Shown: one piece after another, positions 1 through 5,471 of the stretch | How positions within the stretch are numbered: position 1 is the first letter of the stretch | Layout of the letters: every line of letters starts with the position of its first letter | Assembly: GCA_025774865.1 (NCBI GenBank) | Contig: JALGZO010000592.1 | Span: 1-5,471 of the forward strand | DNA length: 5,471 nt | Direction: 5' to 3' | From: a bacterium | GTDB taxonomy: Bacteria; ARS69 | Notes under the pieces: model-generated | What the model was told of the DNA's origin: nothing | The model's input: only the letters and a program-made list of their open reading frames with translations | Databases searched by the model: none | Made by a program: the position numbers and the translations under genes

Positions 1-707
1 GTCGTGACATCGGGAAGCGTGACGACGAGAAGGTGGCTCGAAGGCGTTCGCGGCCGAAGCAACGATCGAAGACGGGCGGCGATGACTCGATAGTCCTCCG
101 CGAAATCGTCGGGCTCGGGAGGGCGGGCGGCCCCGACCATGCGGAAGGCCGAGAGGGCGTCATTGCCGCCGAGGAAGAGCACGATCCAGTTCGGATCGCG
201 GGCCGCGCCCTCGGCCGTCTCGATCGCGGTGAGACCCTCGGGGAGAAGGAACGAGCCGAGAACCCAGCCGGTGGACGCCTGGCCCGGCTGCGCTGACGAC
301 TGCCGCAGAACCTCACCAAGCGTCTGCCCTGGGACCGCGACGATGCTCCGCGCCTCACCCGCGTCGAAACGTGGTGGTCGCCGCCCGAGCGCCGGCAGCG
401 CGTTCCAGGGGAATCGCCACCCGTAGCCGAGCCCGCCCCGCGTCAGGTCCAGCATGTCGAGAGGGAACGGCTCCTCCAGGCGTGGGCGATCCGGCGCAAT
501 CCCGCACGCGCGCATGAATTGCGCCGCCCAGCCCTGCCCGGCCCAGTCGTCGCCGTGGGCGAAGAAGTACATGCCCGCCGTGATGCTGTCGCCCACGAAG
601 AGGATGTCCGTCGCCTGTTCGGGGAGCCGCTCGGGCCCGGATTCCGCCCGGGATTCCCCGCCCACCGCCAGCCCGACGAGGAGCGCCGCCAGCCTGAACG
701 CGCCCAA
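1..707 (-). CDS. SGNH/GDSL-family hydrolase, probably exported (3' end cut off by window edge)
   Basis: This minus-strand frame is open from a TTG start to the window edge, giving 235 codons. SGNH hydrolases are serine esterases, lipases or acyl/acetyl hydrolases; the substrate cannot be told here. Residues 37-45 read FVGDSITAG, the block I motif with catalytic Ser41. Residues 179-183 read LGGND, the block III motif with oxyanion-hole Asn182. Gly127 in VPGQT may be the block II glycine. The block V Asp-x-x-His should lie beyond base 1; the visible end, LVVTLPDV, is typical of the strand before it. Residues 4-17 are hydrophobic, followed by SRA-E, which fits a short signal peptide cleaved after residue 21, so the enzyme is likely periplasmic or secreted. 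The TTG start is supported by AGGAGG six bases upstream, an in-frame TGA at 734-732 and no ATG or GTG between them. The gene is divergent from the BlaI-type repressor gene. The family call is firm; the function is open. Confidence 0.86.
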   Translation of the reverse strand, partial: MGAFRLAALLVGLAVGGESRAESGPERLPEQATDILFVGDSITAGMYFFAHGDDWAGQGWAAQFMRACGIAPDRPRLEEPFPLDMLDLTRGGLGYGWRFPWNALPALGRRPPRFDAGEARSIVAVPGQTLGEVLRQSSAQPGQASTGWVLGSFLLPEGLTAIETAEGAARDPNWIVLFLGGNDALSAFRMVGAARPPEPDDFAEDYRVIAARLRSLLRPRTPSSHLLVVTLPDVT

Positions 708-713
708 GAAGCA

Positions 714-719
714 CCTCCT
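714..719 (-). promoter_or_regulatory. Shine-Dalgarno site for the SGNH hydrolase
   Basis: A perfect AGGAGG on the minus strand ends six bases before the TTG at 707-705. It is what decides this non-ATG start, because the frame is closed by TGA at 734-732 and has no other usual start codon in between. A GTG overlapping the end of this site opens a different frame that lacks the SGNH motifs. Confidence 0.75.
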
Positions 720-816
720 GGGCCCAGTGAATCACCTCGGCGGGCGGCCGTCGACGGAGCGCCGCCGGGTCAGCTCGAACGTTGTGCCCCCCGGGCTCGT
801 CTCAAAGGAGAGCCCC

Positions 817-845
817 TTGACGACTCAGACAAAGTGTCTTATATT
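817..845 (+). promoter_or_regulatory. sigma70-type promoter of the BlaI-like/M56 operon
   Basis: The -35 box is TTGACG (817-822) and the -10 box is TATATT (840-845), with exactly 17 bases between them. Each matches the consensus at five of six positions. Transcription would start near base 852, leaving a leader of about 22 bases before the ATG at 874. The -10 box sits in the only AT-rich patch of this GC-rich intergenic region. Two identical-armed palindromes lie in the spacer and over the start site, so binding by a repressor would block RNA polymerase. Inferred from sequence only. Confidence 0.8.
827..839. promoter_or_regulatory. Operator 1, palindrome AGACA-N3-TGTCT
   Basis: A perfect 13-base inverted repeat, AGACA-AAG-TGTCT, lies between the -35 and -10 boxes. 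The same arms recur 23 bp downstream. BlaI/MecI/CopY repressors bind dyads with an ACA/TGT core (TACA-N2-TGTA in classical members). This one keeps the core but has a three-base spacer and AG/CT flanks. It is the likely binding site of the repressor encoded just downstream, giving autorepression. Confidence 0.78.
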
Positions 846-848
846 CTC

Positions 849-863
849 CAGACACGCTGTCTG
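849..863. promoter_or_regulatory. Operator 2, palindrome CAGACA-N3-TGTCTG
   Basis: A perfect 15-base inverted repeat, CAGACA-CGC-TGTCTG, covers the predicted transcription start near 852 and abuts the ribosome binding site. Its inner 13 bases share both arms with operator 1, while the central three bases differ. The centres of the two dyads (833 and 856) are 23 bp apart, a little over two helical turns, so two repressor dimers would sit on nearly the same face. The outer arms CTCAGACA (824-831) and TGTCTGAG (858-865) are also perfect complements across the pair. Confidence 0.78.
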
Positions 864-873
864 AGGAGGGACG

Positions 874-1281
874 ATGGAAAAGCCCTGGGCGAAGCAGCCA
901 CGCCGGGAGGTCCCGGACGCGGAGCTCGCGGTCCTCAAGGTCCTCTGGGACCGCGGCACCGCCACGATCCGCGAGATCACTGACGTCCTCTACCCTCGCG
1001 GCGAGACGGCCCACTACGCCACGGTGCAAAAGCTGCTCGAACGGCTCGCCGCCCGCCGGTGCGTCGACCGCCGACGCGACGGGCGAGTGCACCGGTATTC
1101 GCCCACCGTCGAGCGCGACGACCTCATCCGGGACCGACTCCACGAGGCGGCGGACAAGCTGTGCGAAGGTTCGCTCACGCCGCTCCTCACGCAGCTCGTC
1201 GACGGTCGCCGCCTCGCCCCGGAGGAGATCGAAGCACTCCGCGATCTCGTCCGCCGACTCGACGAACGGGAGTCCCCATGA
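874..1281 (+). CDS. BlaI/MecI/CopY-family transcriptional repressor
   Basis: This 135-residue protein has the family's usual size and layout. Residues 14-40 (starting DAELAVLKVLW) are the first part of the winged helix-turn-helix. Residues 46-64 (AHYATVQKLLERLAARRCV) are the recognition helix region and resemble the family's T-V-x-x-L-L-x-x-L signature. Residues 65-77 form the wing, with the typical GRVHRYSP. Residues 82-131 are the helical dimerisation part with the common EGSLTPLL and LAPEEIEAL patterns. In known systems such repressors bind as dimers and are cleaved or released when the partner M56 protease is activated. The ATG follows GAGGAGGG by three to four bases. The stop codon shares ATGA with the M56 start, so the two are co-translated. 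It probably controls its own operon through the two upstream palindromes. Whether it also acts on the divergent SGNH gene is unknown. A link to beta-lactams is not supported because the partner lacks a penicillin-binding domain. Confidence 0.95.
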   Translation: MEKPWAKQPRREVPDAELAVLKVLWDRGTATIREITDVLYPRGETAHYATVQKLLERLAARRCVDRRRDGRVHRYSPTVERDDLIRDRLHEAADKLCEGSLTPLLTQLVDGRRLAPEEIEALRDLVRRLDERESP

Positions 1282-2831
1282 TGGAGACCTGGGGAAACCT
1301 CATCCTGTTCAACGCCGCGAGCGCCACGGTCCTCGCGGGAGTCGTCGCGATGATCGCGCCCCGGACGAAGCGACCCTCTCTCGTGCACGGCCTGTGGCTT
1401 CTGGTTCTCCTCAAGCTCGTGAGCGTGCCGGCGCTGGAGATTCCCTTGCTCCCGTCGATCGAGACTCTGCTCCCATCCGAGCCGCTGGTCGCGTCGGTCG
1501 GGCCGACTCTCGACGTGGTGTCGACCCCCGAGACAGTCGCGACGAAGCCGACGAATCCCGGACTCGGAGCCCGCGCGGCGCTCGTCCTCACCATGGCTCT
1601 CGGGGCGGCCGGCCTTCTGTCGCTCGCCGGCTGGCGTGTGCACCGGTTCCGCCGACTCCTGCGACACGCATCGGAAGCGCCACCGGGGCTGCAGCAGCGG
1701 GCGGCCCGGCTCGCCGCGGCGCTCGGTCTCGCCTACCCGCCGCCGATTCGCATCGTCCCCGACCGCATCCCGCCCGCCGTTTGGCCCGCACTCGGACGCT
1801 CTCAGATCCTCCTTCCCGCTCGATTGCTCGATCGGCTGTCGGCCGACGAGCTCGACACACTCCTCGCGCACGAGCTCGCTCACATTCGTCGGCGCGATCA
1901 CTGGGTTCGCCCGTTCGAGCTGCTGATCACCGCCTTCTACTGGTGGCACCCGGTCACGTGGTGGGCTCGCCGCAACTTGCGCCTCGCCGAGGAGAAGTCG
2001 TGCGACGAGCTCGTGCTGGACAGTTTGCCGGGTCACTCTCGTGCCTACGCCGAGAGCTTGCTGAAGACCGTCGAGTTCCTCTCGACGCGTGAAGATCGCA
2101 TCCCCGCTCTCGCCATCGGCGCCGGGGAAACACATCGCCTGAAGGAGAGAGTCGTCATGATCCTGAACCGTGAGATCGCCAGCCCGATCACGAGCCGAGC
2201 CCGCGTCGCGTTCGCCGCCGTGGCCCTTCTCGCAATGCTCGTCTCGCCCGCGTGGGTCGAGAGCAAGACCGCGCACGAACACCAGCCCGAGCACACGCGG
2301 GCAGAGAGAGAGTACGTCGCGAAGATGCTGGCCGTGCACCGGGAAGAGCTTCGTCTCGAAAGAGAGCTGCACGAGCTCCAGGCGAAGCGTTCCGAGCTCG
2401 AGCACGAGCTCCAGAGCGTGATGTTCCAGACTGAGCAGAAGCGCCTGAACGAGGAGGCCGAACAGCTGTTGGAGGCCGGCGAAGAGCTTCAGGCGGTGGA
2501 AGTGCGGCGGCACCTCGAGATGCTGCAACGGGAGGTAGCGCGCGATCTCGACTACCAACGCTCCGAGCTACTGCGGGGCCGCAAGCAAACGGATCTGGAG
2601 CTTCAGCTACGCGAGCTCGAGCTCTCGCGCGAGGAGATGATGGTGGAAGGTGAAGCAGAGCTCGCGCGGGAAGTCACGGAGAAGGCGTTGGCGGTGGAGC
2701 ACGCGCTCCAGGCGCTCCGGCTCGAGACGCTCGAAGCCGAGGTTCAGCGCAACCACGAGCGCCTCGAAATGGAGGCGGATCACCTCCGAGAAGAGGCCGA
2801 GAAAGCGGCCGCGGAAGCGAAAGCGGATTGA
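1278..2831 (+). CDS. BlaR1-like M56 membrane zinc metalloprotease with C-terminal coiled coil
   Basis: This 517-residue protein is the likely signal transducer for the upstream repressor. Hydrophobic segments at about 7-27, 37-55 and 99-119 precede a cytoplasmic protease domain (about 120-308), then a fourth segment at 309-327. HELAH (198-202) is the HExxH zinc site, and Glu239 in EEKSCDE is the likely third ligand. HRLKERVVMIL (286-296) matches the end of the M56 domain. Arg/Lys-rich stretches after segments 1 and 3 give the BlaR1 topology, with the C-terminus outside the cytoplasm. Residues 338-517 contain no Pro, Cys or Trp and are dominated by Glu, Leu, Arg and Ala in heptad-like order: a long coiled coil replaces the penicillin-binding sensor. 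The start at 1278 is chosen because ATGA overlaps the repressor stop and GGGAG lies five bases upstream; Met at 1281 is the alternative. A frame start further upstream at 1059 would lie inside the repressor gene. The signal sensed is unknown. Confidence 0.93.
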   Translation: MMETWGNLILFNAASATVLAGVVAMIAPRTKRPSLVHGLWLLVLLKLVSVPALEIPLLPSIETLLPSEPLVASVGPTLDVVSTPETVATKPTNPGLGARAALVLTMALGAAGLLSLAGWRVHRFRRLLRHASEAPPGLQQRAARLAAALGLAYPPPIRIVPDRIPPAVWPALGRSQILLPARLLDRLSADELDTLLAHELAHIRRRDHWVRPFELLITAFYWWHPVTWWARRNLRLAEEKSCDELVLDSLPGHSRAYAESLLKTVEFLSTREDRIPALAIGAGETHRLKERVVMILNREIASPITSRARVAFAAVALLAMLVSPAWVESKTAHEHQPEHTRAEREYVAKMLAVHREELRLERELHELQAKRSELEHELQSVMFQTEQKRLNEEAEQLLEAGEELQAVEVRRHLEMLQREVARDLDYQRSELLRGRKQTDLELQLRELELSREEMMVEGEAELAREVTEKALAVEHALQALRLETLEAEVQRNHERLEMEADHLREEAEKAAAEAKAD

Positions 2832-2841
2832 GGAGCGACCG

Positions 2842-4179
2842 CTACCCGAAGAAGCGCCCCACGTCCATCACGGTCACGGAAAGCATGAGCAAAAGGAGGA
2901 GCGCGAAACCGATCTGCTGCAAAACGATCTTCACCTTGATGGACGGTGGTCGCCGGGTCACGACCTCGACGGCGTAGAGCGCGAGGTGCCCGCCGTCCAG
3001 CACGGGAATGGGAAGAAGATTGAAGATCGCGAGCTGCGTCGAGATGCTCGCCATCGTCAAGATGAACGACCCGATCCCCCACCGCGCCGCCTCTCCGAAG
3101 ATCTCCGCCATGCGCACCGGGCCCCCGAGCCCGCCCTCGTCCTCACCCTGGAACAGCGCGTTGAAGATGAGGACCGGAATTCGCGGCAGCATCTGAAGCA
3201 CCATCCGCGTGAGCCACCAGGCCCGTTCCGCTCCCCGCCCGAGCGAGGCGACGACACCCAGCTTCTCCCTCTCGACCGATTGCTGGATCCCGATGCGGCC
3301 AACGGTGTCGGGCTCGCCCCCCTCACCGCCGATCGGAACCGCATCCGGAACGACCGTCGCCTCGAGCGTCTGCCCGCCCCGTTCCCAGGCGATCTCGATC
3401 TCCTCGCTGGGGTGGGCACGGATGATCTCCGCCATCGTCGTCCAGCGATCGACTTCCTCGCCGTCGAGCCGGACGACTCGGTCCCCGTTCCGGAGGCCCG
3501 CGTTCCACGCCGGACCGCCTCGGCGTACGTCCCCCACCGTTGCGAGCGCGAACGGCGCGACCCCGAGCGGTGATCGGTCGAAGCCGCCCTCGTCGCTCGC
3601 CTGCCCTCGCAACACGATCGGCTCACCCGCGCGTTCCACTTCGATCTCGAACTCTTCGCTGGCGCCCACGCGGACGAGCTCTTCGCCGAACCCCATCCAA
3701 TCCGCGACCGGGACTCCGTTCACGGCGCGGATTTCGTCGTCCACCTGGAACCCGATGCTCTCGGCGAGCGACTCCTCGGCCACGACGCCGACTCGGGTCG
3801 TCGAGATCGTCTCGAGACCGCTGAAGTAGACGACCGCGGCGAAGAGGAAGATCGCGAGCACGTAGTTCATGACCGGGCCGGCCAGGACGATGGCCGAACG
3901 GACGGCGACCGACTGCCCGAGAAACTCGTCGGGTAAATGCTCGAGCTCCTCCTCCGGATTGTCGCCGGCGAACTTCACGAAGCCGCCGAAGGGAATGGCG
4001 GAGATGGCGTACCTGGTGTCGCCACGCGTGAAGCCGAGGATCTCCGGGCCGAAGCCGATCGAGAACTTGAGAACGCGAACTCCCAGCCTCCGCGCGACCC
4101 AGAAGTGCCCCCACTCGTGAACGAGGACGAGCAGCGACAAGGCGAGGAGAAGGAAGAACATCGGCTGCAAGAAGCTCAT
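2842..4179 (-). CDS. rseP: RseP-family site-2 intramembrane zinc protease
   Basis: This 445-residue inner-membrane protease belongs to the M50 family, which cleaves transmembrane segments of anti-sigma factors and leftover signal peptides. HEWGH (21-25) in the first membrane segment is the HExxH zinc site. NLLPIPVLDGGH (387-398), with Asp395 as third ligand, is the conserved second motif. GFGP (42-45) and AGPVMNYVLA (100-109) are also typical. Two PDZ-like regions lie at about 128-195 and 207-280; the second has the clearer fold signature (GGPAWNAGLRNGDRVV). Hydrophobic segments fall near 1-20, 97-119, 369-389 and 420-440. The first PDZ lacks the usual AGL-x-x-GD wording (SIGFQVDDEI). The ATG at 4179-4177 is chosen because ATGA overlaps the dxr stop, AAGGA lies eight bases upstream, and the HExxH sits at the usual distance. 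The in-frame start at 4314 would add 45 basic, proline-rich residues inside dxr and is unlikely. Downstream of cdsA and dxr is a common position for this gene. The stop is TAG. Confidence 0.96.
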   Translation of the reverse strand: MSFLQPMFFLLLALSLLVLVHEWGHFWVARRLGVRVLKFSIGFGPEILGFTRGDTRYAISAIPFGGFVKFAGDNPEEELEHLPDEFLGQSVAVRSAIVLAGPVMNYVLAIFLFAAVVYFSGLETISTTRVGVVAEESLAESIGFQVDDEIRAVNGVPVADWMGFGEELVRVGASEEFEIEVERAGEPIVLRGQASDEGGFDRSPLGVAPFALATVGDVRRGGPAWNAGLRNGDRVVRLDGEEVDRWTTMAEIIRAHPSEEIEIAWERGGQTLEATVVPDAVPIGGEGGEPDTVGRIGIQQSVEREKLGVVASLGRGAERAWWLTRMVLQMLPRIPVLIFNALFQGEDEGGLGGPVRMAEIFGEAARWGIGSFILTMASISTQLAIFNLLPIPVLDGGHLALYAVEVVTRRPPSIKVKIVLQQIGFALLLLLMLSVTVMDVGRFFG

Positions 4180-5384
4180 GACACGTTTCCTTGGACTCGG
4201 ACTCCTCCGAGGCGGCCCCGGACGAGCTCGCGCGCCTCCTGGCGAGTAAACACGTCGATCTCGCGCAGGTTCTCGAGTGTCGGTGCGCCAGACGTGGCGC
4301 CGCGGCTCAGACACTCCTCAATGACGACCGGGATCTCCGGAAAGCCGATTTCGTGCTTCAGGAACGCCTCCACCGCGACCTCGTTCGCCGCGTTCAGGAC
4401 TGCCGGCGCCAATCCGCCGGCCTCACCCGCCTCTCGCGCCAGGCGCAGACAGGGGAAACGCTCGGGATCGGGCTCCTCGAAGGTGAGGGGGCCGCTGCGC
4501 ACGAGATCCAGCCGTGCCACCGGTGATGGTCGGCGTTCCGGATGGGTCAGAACGTACTGAATGGGCAAGCGCATGTCCGGGTCCGATATCTGAGCCATGA
4601 CCGAGAGATCGACGAATTCCACGAGCGAATGAACGAGGGATTGCGGGTGCACCACGACCTCGATGCGATCGTAGGGAACGCCGAAATACCAGTGGGTCTC
4701 GATGATCTCGAGCCCTTTGTTCATGAGCGTCGCCGAGTCCACCGTGATCTTGGGTCCCATCTCCCACGTGGGGTGGCTCAATGCGTCGGCCGGCTCGATG
4801 GAGGAGAAATCGGCCGCCGGTAGGCTCCGGAACGGTCCCCCCGAAGCGGTCAGGATCACGCGCTCGACTGCGGCTCGAGTGTTGCCGCGCAGACACTGAT
4901 GAATCGCCGAGAGCTCGCTGTCCAGCGGCAGCAACTCGACCGACCTTCGCGCCGCCGTCTCCATGATGAGCTCGCCCGCCACGACGAGCGGCTCCTTGTT
5001 GGCGAGAGCGACCGCCGTGCCCGCCTCCAGCGCCGTCAACGTGGGGAGGAGCCCTCGGCTCCCGACGAGACCGTTGACGACGAGCTCGATCTCCGGAAGC
5101 CGGGCAATCTCGCACATGGCGTCGGGACCGGCGAGCACTTCCGGGGCGAAAGGAGCGGACGCCAGCTGGTCCCGGAGCCGCCCGGCGGCGCCGACATCGG
5201 CGAGACCGACGATCCGCGGACGAAACTCGCGAACCTGCTCGGCCAGGGCCACCCCGTTGGAGCCGGCCGCCATGGCCTCGACGCGAAAGCGATCCGGGAA
5301 GTGGCGAATCACATCCAGGGTGCTGCGCCCGATCGATCCGGTCGAGCCGAGAATCGCGATCCGTTTCGGTTGGCCAGCGGTCAT
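4176..5384 (-). CDS. dxr: 1-deoxy-D-xylulose 5-phosphate reductoisomerase (Dxr/IspC)
   Basis: Dxr is the cytoplasmic enzyme that turns DXP into MEP with NADPH and a divalent metal, the first committed step of MEP-pathway isoprenoid synthesis and the target of fosmidomycin. At 402 residues it has the usual length. GSTGSIG (13-19) is the NADPH-binding loop, and ANKEP (128-132) is the cofactor/substrate segment. Asp155 and Glu157 in LPLDSE and Glu226 in MNKGLE are the metal ligands. ASGGPF (180-185), HPTWEMG (204-210), KITVDSATLMNKGLE (212-226) and HPQSLVHS (246-253) are the conserved active-site blocks. PDMRLPI (269-275) and LNAANEVAV (330-338) lie in the C-terminal part. Two oddities are Leu158, where almost all Dxr proteins have His directly after the metal-binding DSE, and DLS instead of DGS at 259-261. 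The ATG at 5384 overlaps the stop of a mini-ORF (TGATG) and has only a weak GGGA ten bases upstream, so its translation is probably coupled to upstream translation. The TGA shares ATGA with rseP. Confidence 0.97.
   Translation of the reverse strand: MTAGQPKRIAILGSTGSIGRSTLDVIRHFPDRFRVEAMAAGSNGVALAEQVREFRPRIVGLADVGAAGRLRDQLASAPFAPEVLAGPDAMCEIARLPEIELVVNGLVGSRGLLPTLTALEAGTAVALANKEPLVVAGELIMETAARRSVELLPLDSELSAIHQCLRGNTRAAVERVILTASGGPFRSLPAADFSSIEPADALSHPTWEMGPKITVDSATLMNKGLEIIETHWYFGVPYDRIEVVVHPQSLVHSLVEFVDLSVMAQISDPDMRLPIQYVLTHPERRPSPVARLDLVRSGPLTFEEPDPERFPCLRLAREAGEAGGLAPAVLNAANEVAVEAFLKHEIGFPEIPVVIEECLSRGATSGAPTLENLREIDVFTRQEARELVRGRLGGVRVQGNVS
4188..4192 (-). promoter_or_regulatory. Shine-Dalgarno site for rseP
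   Basis: AAGGA on the minus strand lies inside the last codons of dxr, eight bases before the ATG at 4179-4177. Together with the ATGA overlap it fixes the rseP start and suggests that rseP can be loaded independently as well as by termination-reinitiation from dxr. Confidence 0.6.
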
Positions 5385-5422
5385 CAGAGCATCGTCCCGG
5401 GGAAAGAGCCGTCGTGGGCCAT
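5384..5422 (-). CDS. 12-codon mini-ORF bridging cdsA and dxr (possible coupling peptide)
   Basis: The 38 bases between the cdsA and dxr reading frames hold a complete small frame, MAHDGSFPGTML plus TGA. Its ATG overlaps the cdsA stop as TGATG, and its TGA overlaps the dxr start as a second TGATG. No strong ribosome binding site precedes it; AAGG lies some way upstream within cdsA. It may simply let ribosomes finishing cdsA carry on to the weakly initiated dxr start. A chance open frame this short is quite possible, and no peptide function is proposed. Confidence 0.3.
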   Translation of the reverse strand: MAHDGSFPGTML

Positions 5423-5469
5423 CAGAAGACCGCGACCTTCAGGAAGTAATACAGGACGGGCGCGGCGAA
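5422..5469 (-). CDS. cdsA: C-terminal end of probable phosphatidate cytidylyltransferase (CdsA), partial
   Basis: Only the last 15 residues are inside the window, FAAPVLYYFLKVAVF followed by TGA (5424-5422). The 5' part lies beyond the right edge, and the two bases 5470-5471 belong to its preceding codon. The wording resembles the usual CdsA tail, in which an LDR-x-DS motif (not visible here) is followed by a hydrophobic F-x-AP-x-x-YY-x-L segment. CdsA makes CDP-diacylglycerol from phosphatidic acid and CTP in the inner membrane. The position directly upstream of dxr and rseP, on the same strand, matches the widespread uppS-cdsA-dxr-rseP order and is half of the evidence. The identification rests on a very short tail plus context. 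Confidence 0.72.
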   Translation of the reverse strand, partial: FAAPVLYYFLKVAVF

Positions 5470-5471
5470 CA

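Noticed and set aside
355-735. A 126-codon minus-strand frame starting with GTG at 735
   Set aside because: It is a shifted frame of the SGNH hydrolase. GDSITAG and GGND appear only in the TTG-started frame.
738-767. GC-rich inverted repeat (CGGCGG-g-CG pairing with CGCCGCCG, 13-base loop) in the divergent region
   Set aside because: The stem has a bulge and is made of simple GC-rich triplets. It has no T-run and could arise by composition alone. It might form in the hydrolase leader, but nothing supports a function.
1059-1277. An extended start for the M56 protease adding 73 residues
   Set aside because: The extension lies inside the repressor gene in another frame and is basic and low-complexity. 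The ATGA start with GGGAG upstream gives the normal N-terminal membrane segment.
2397-2415. Repeated GAGCTC/CTCGAG-like words in the coiled-coil coding region
   Set aside because: They reflect repeated Glu-Leu codons (GAG CTC) of the heptads rather than a separate DNA repeat or binding-site array.
1014-2558. A 514-codon open frame on the minus strand, antisense to the repressor and M56 genes
   Set aside because: It lies opposite two well-recognised genes, is rich in Arg and low-complexity stretches, and shows no domain motif. Long antisense frames are expected in GC-rich coding DNA.
2650-3573. A 307-codon plus-strand frame running across the M56/rseP junction
   Set aside because: It overlaps the M56 end in another frame and runs antisense to rseP. 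The product is Arg/Pro/Asp-rich with no recognisable motif.
4180-4314. A 45-residue N-terminal extension of RseP
   Set aside because: It lies inside dxr, is Arg/Pro-rich, and would put charged residues before the first membrane segment that carries HEWGH. The ATG at 4179 has a good ribosome binding site and an ATGA overlap.
1-5471. RNA genes, CRISPR arrays, insertion sequences, attachment sites
   Set aside because: I saw no tRNA- or rRNA-like segments, no spaced direct repeats, no transposase motifs and no terminal inverted repeats. The window is almost fully occupied by the genes listed.

Overview
The window is GC-rich bacterial DNA (roughly two thirds G+C by eye) and is almost entirely coding. 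It has two convergent halves. The genes point to a Gram-negative-type organism that makes isoprenoids by the MEP pathway and has an RseP-type site-2 protease. Wording of the Dxr motifs such as AQIS-x-PDMRLPI, together with a BlaI/M56 pair, would fit Gemmatimonadota, Acidobacteriota or related high-GC phyla. This placement is a guess and no taxon is claimed.

Left part. Bases 1-707 (minus strand) hold the N-terminal 235 residues of a probable secreted SGNH/GDSL hydrolase. It has a TTG start behind a perfect AGGAGG, and its 3' end is cut off by the window edge. Bases 708-873 are a divergent intergenic region. It contains a clear sigma70-type promoter for the rightward genes and two copies of the perfect palindrome AGACA-N3-TGTCT, one between the -35 and -10 boxes and one over the expected start site. 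Bases 874-2831 (plus strand) form a two-gene operon with an ATGA start/stop overlap: a BlaI/MecI-family repressor, then a BlaR1-like M56 membrane metalloprotease. The M56 protein has the usual membrane and zinc-protease part. In place of the beta-lactam-binding sensor of classical BlaR1, it ends in about 180 residues of proline-free, highly charged helix, very likely a coiled coil.

Right part (minus strand). This is the familiar cdsA-dxr-rseP order of envelope and isoprenoid genes: the last 15 residues of a probable CdsA, complete Dxr (402 aa) and complete RseP (445 aa). The genes are tightly coupled. cdsA and dxr are joined by a 12-codon mini-ORF that shares TGATG with both neighbours, and dxr/rseP share ATGA. 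The rseP and M56 stop codons face each other with only 10 bp between them, and no terminator is visible.

The right half is housekeeping: CDP-diacylglycerol synthesis, the first committed step of MEP isoprenoid synthesis, and regulated intramembrane proteolysis. The left half looks like a self-regulated signal-proteolysis switch: an outside signal activates the M56 protease, the repressor is inactivated, and the promoter is released. The signal is unknown. The main items for follow-up are the coiled-coil sensor replacement, the paired operators, a His-to-Leu change at a conserved Dxr active-site position, and the mini-ORF bridge.
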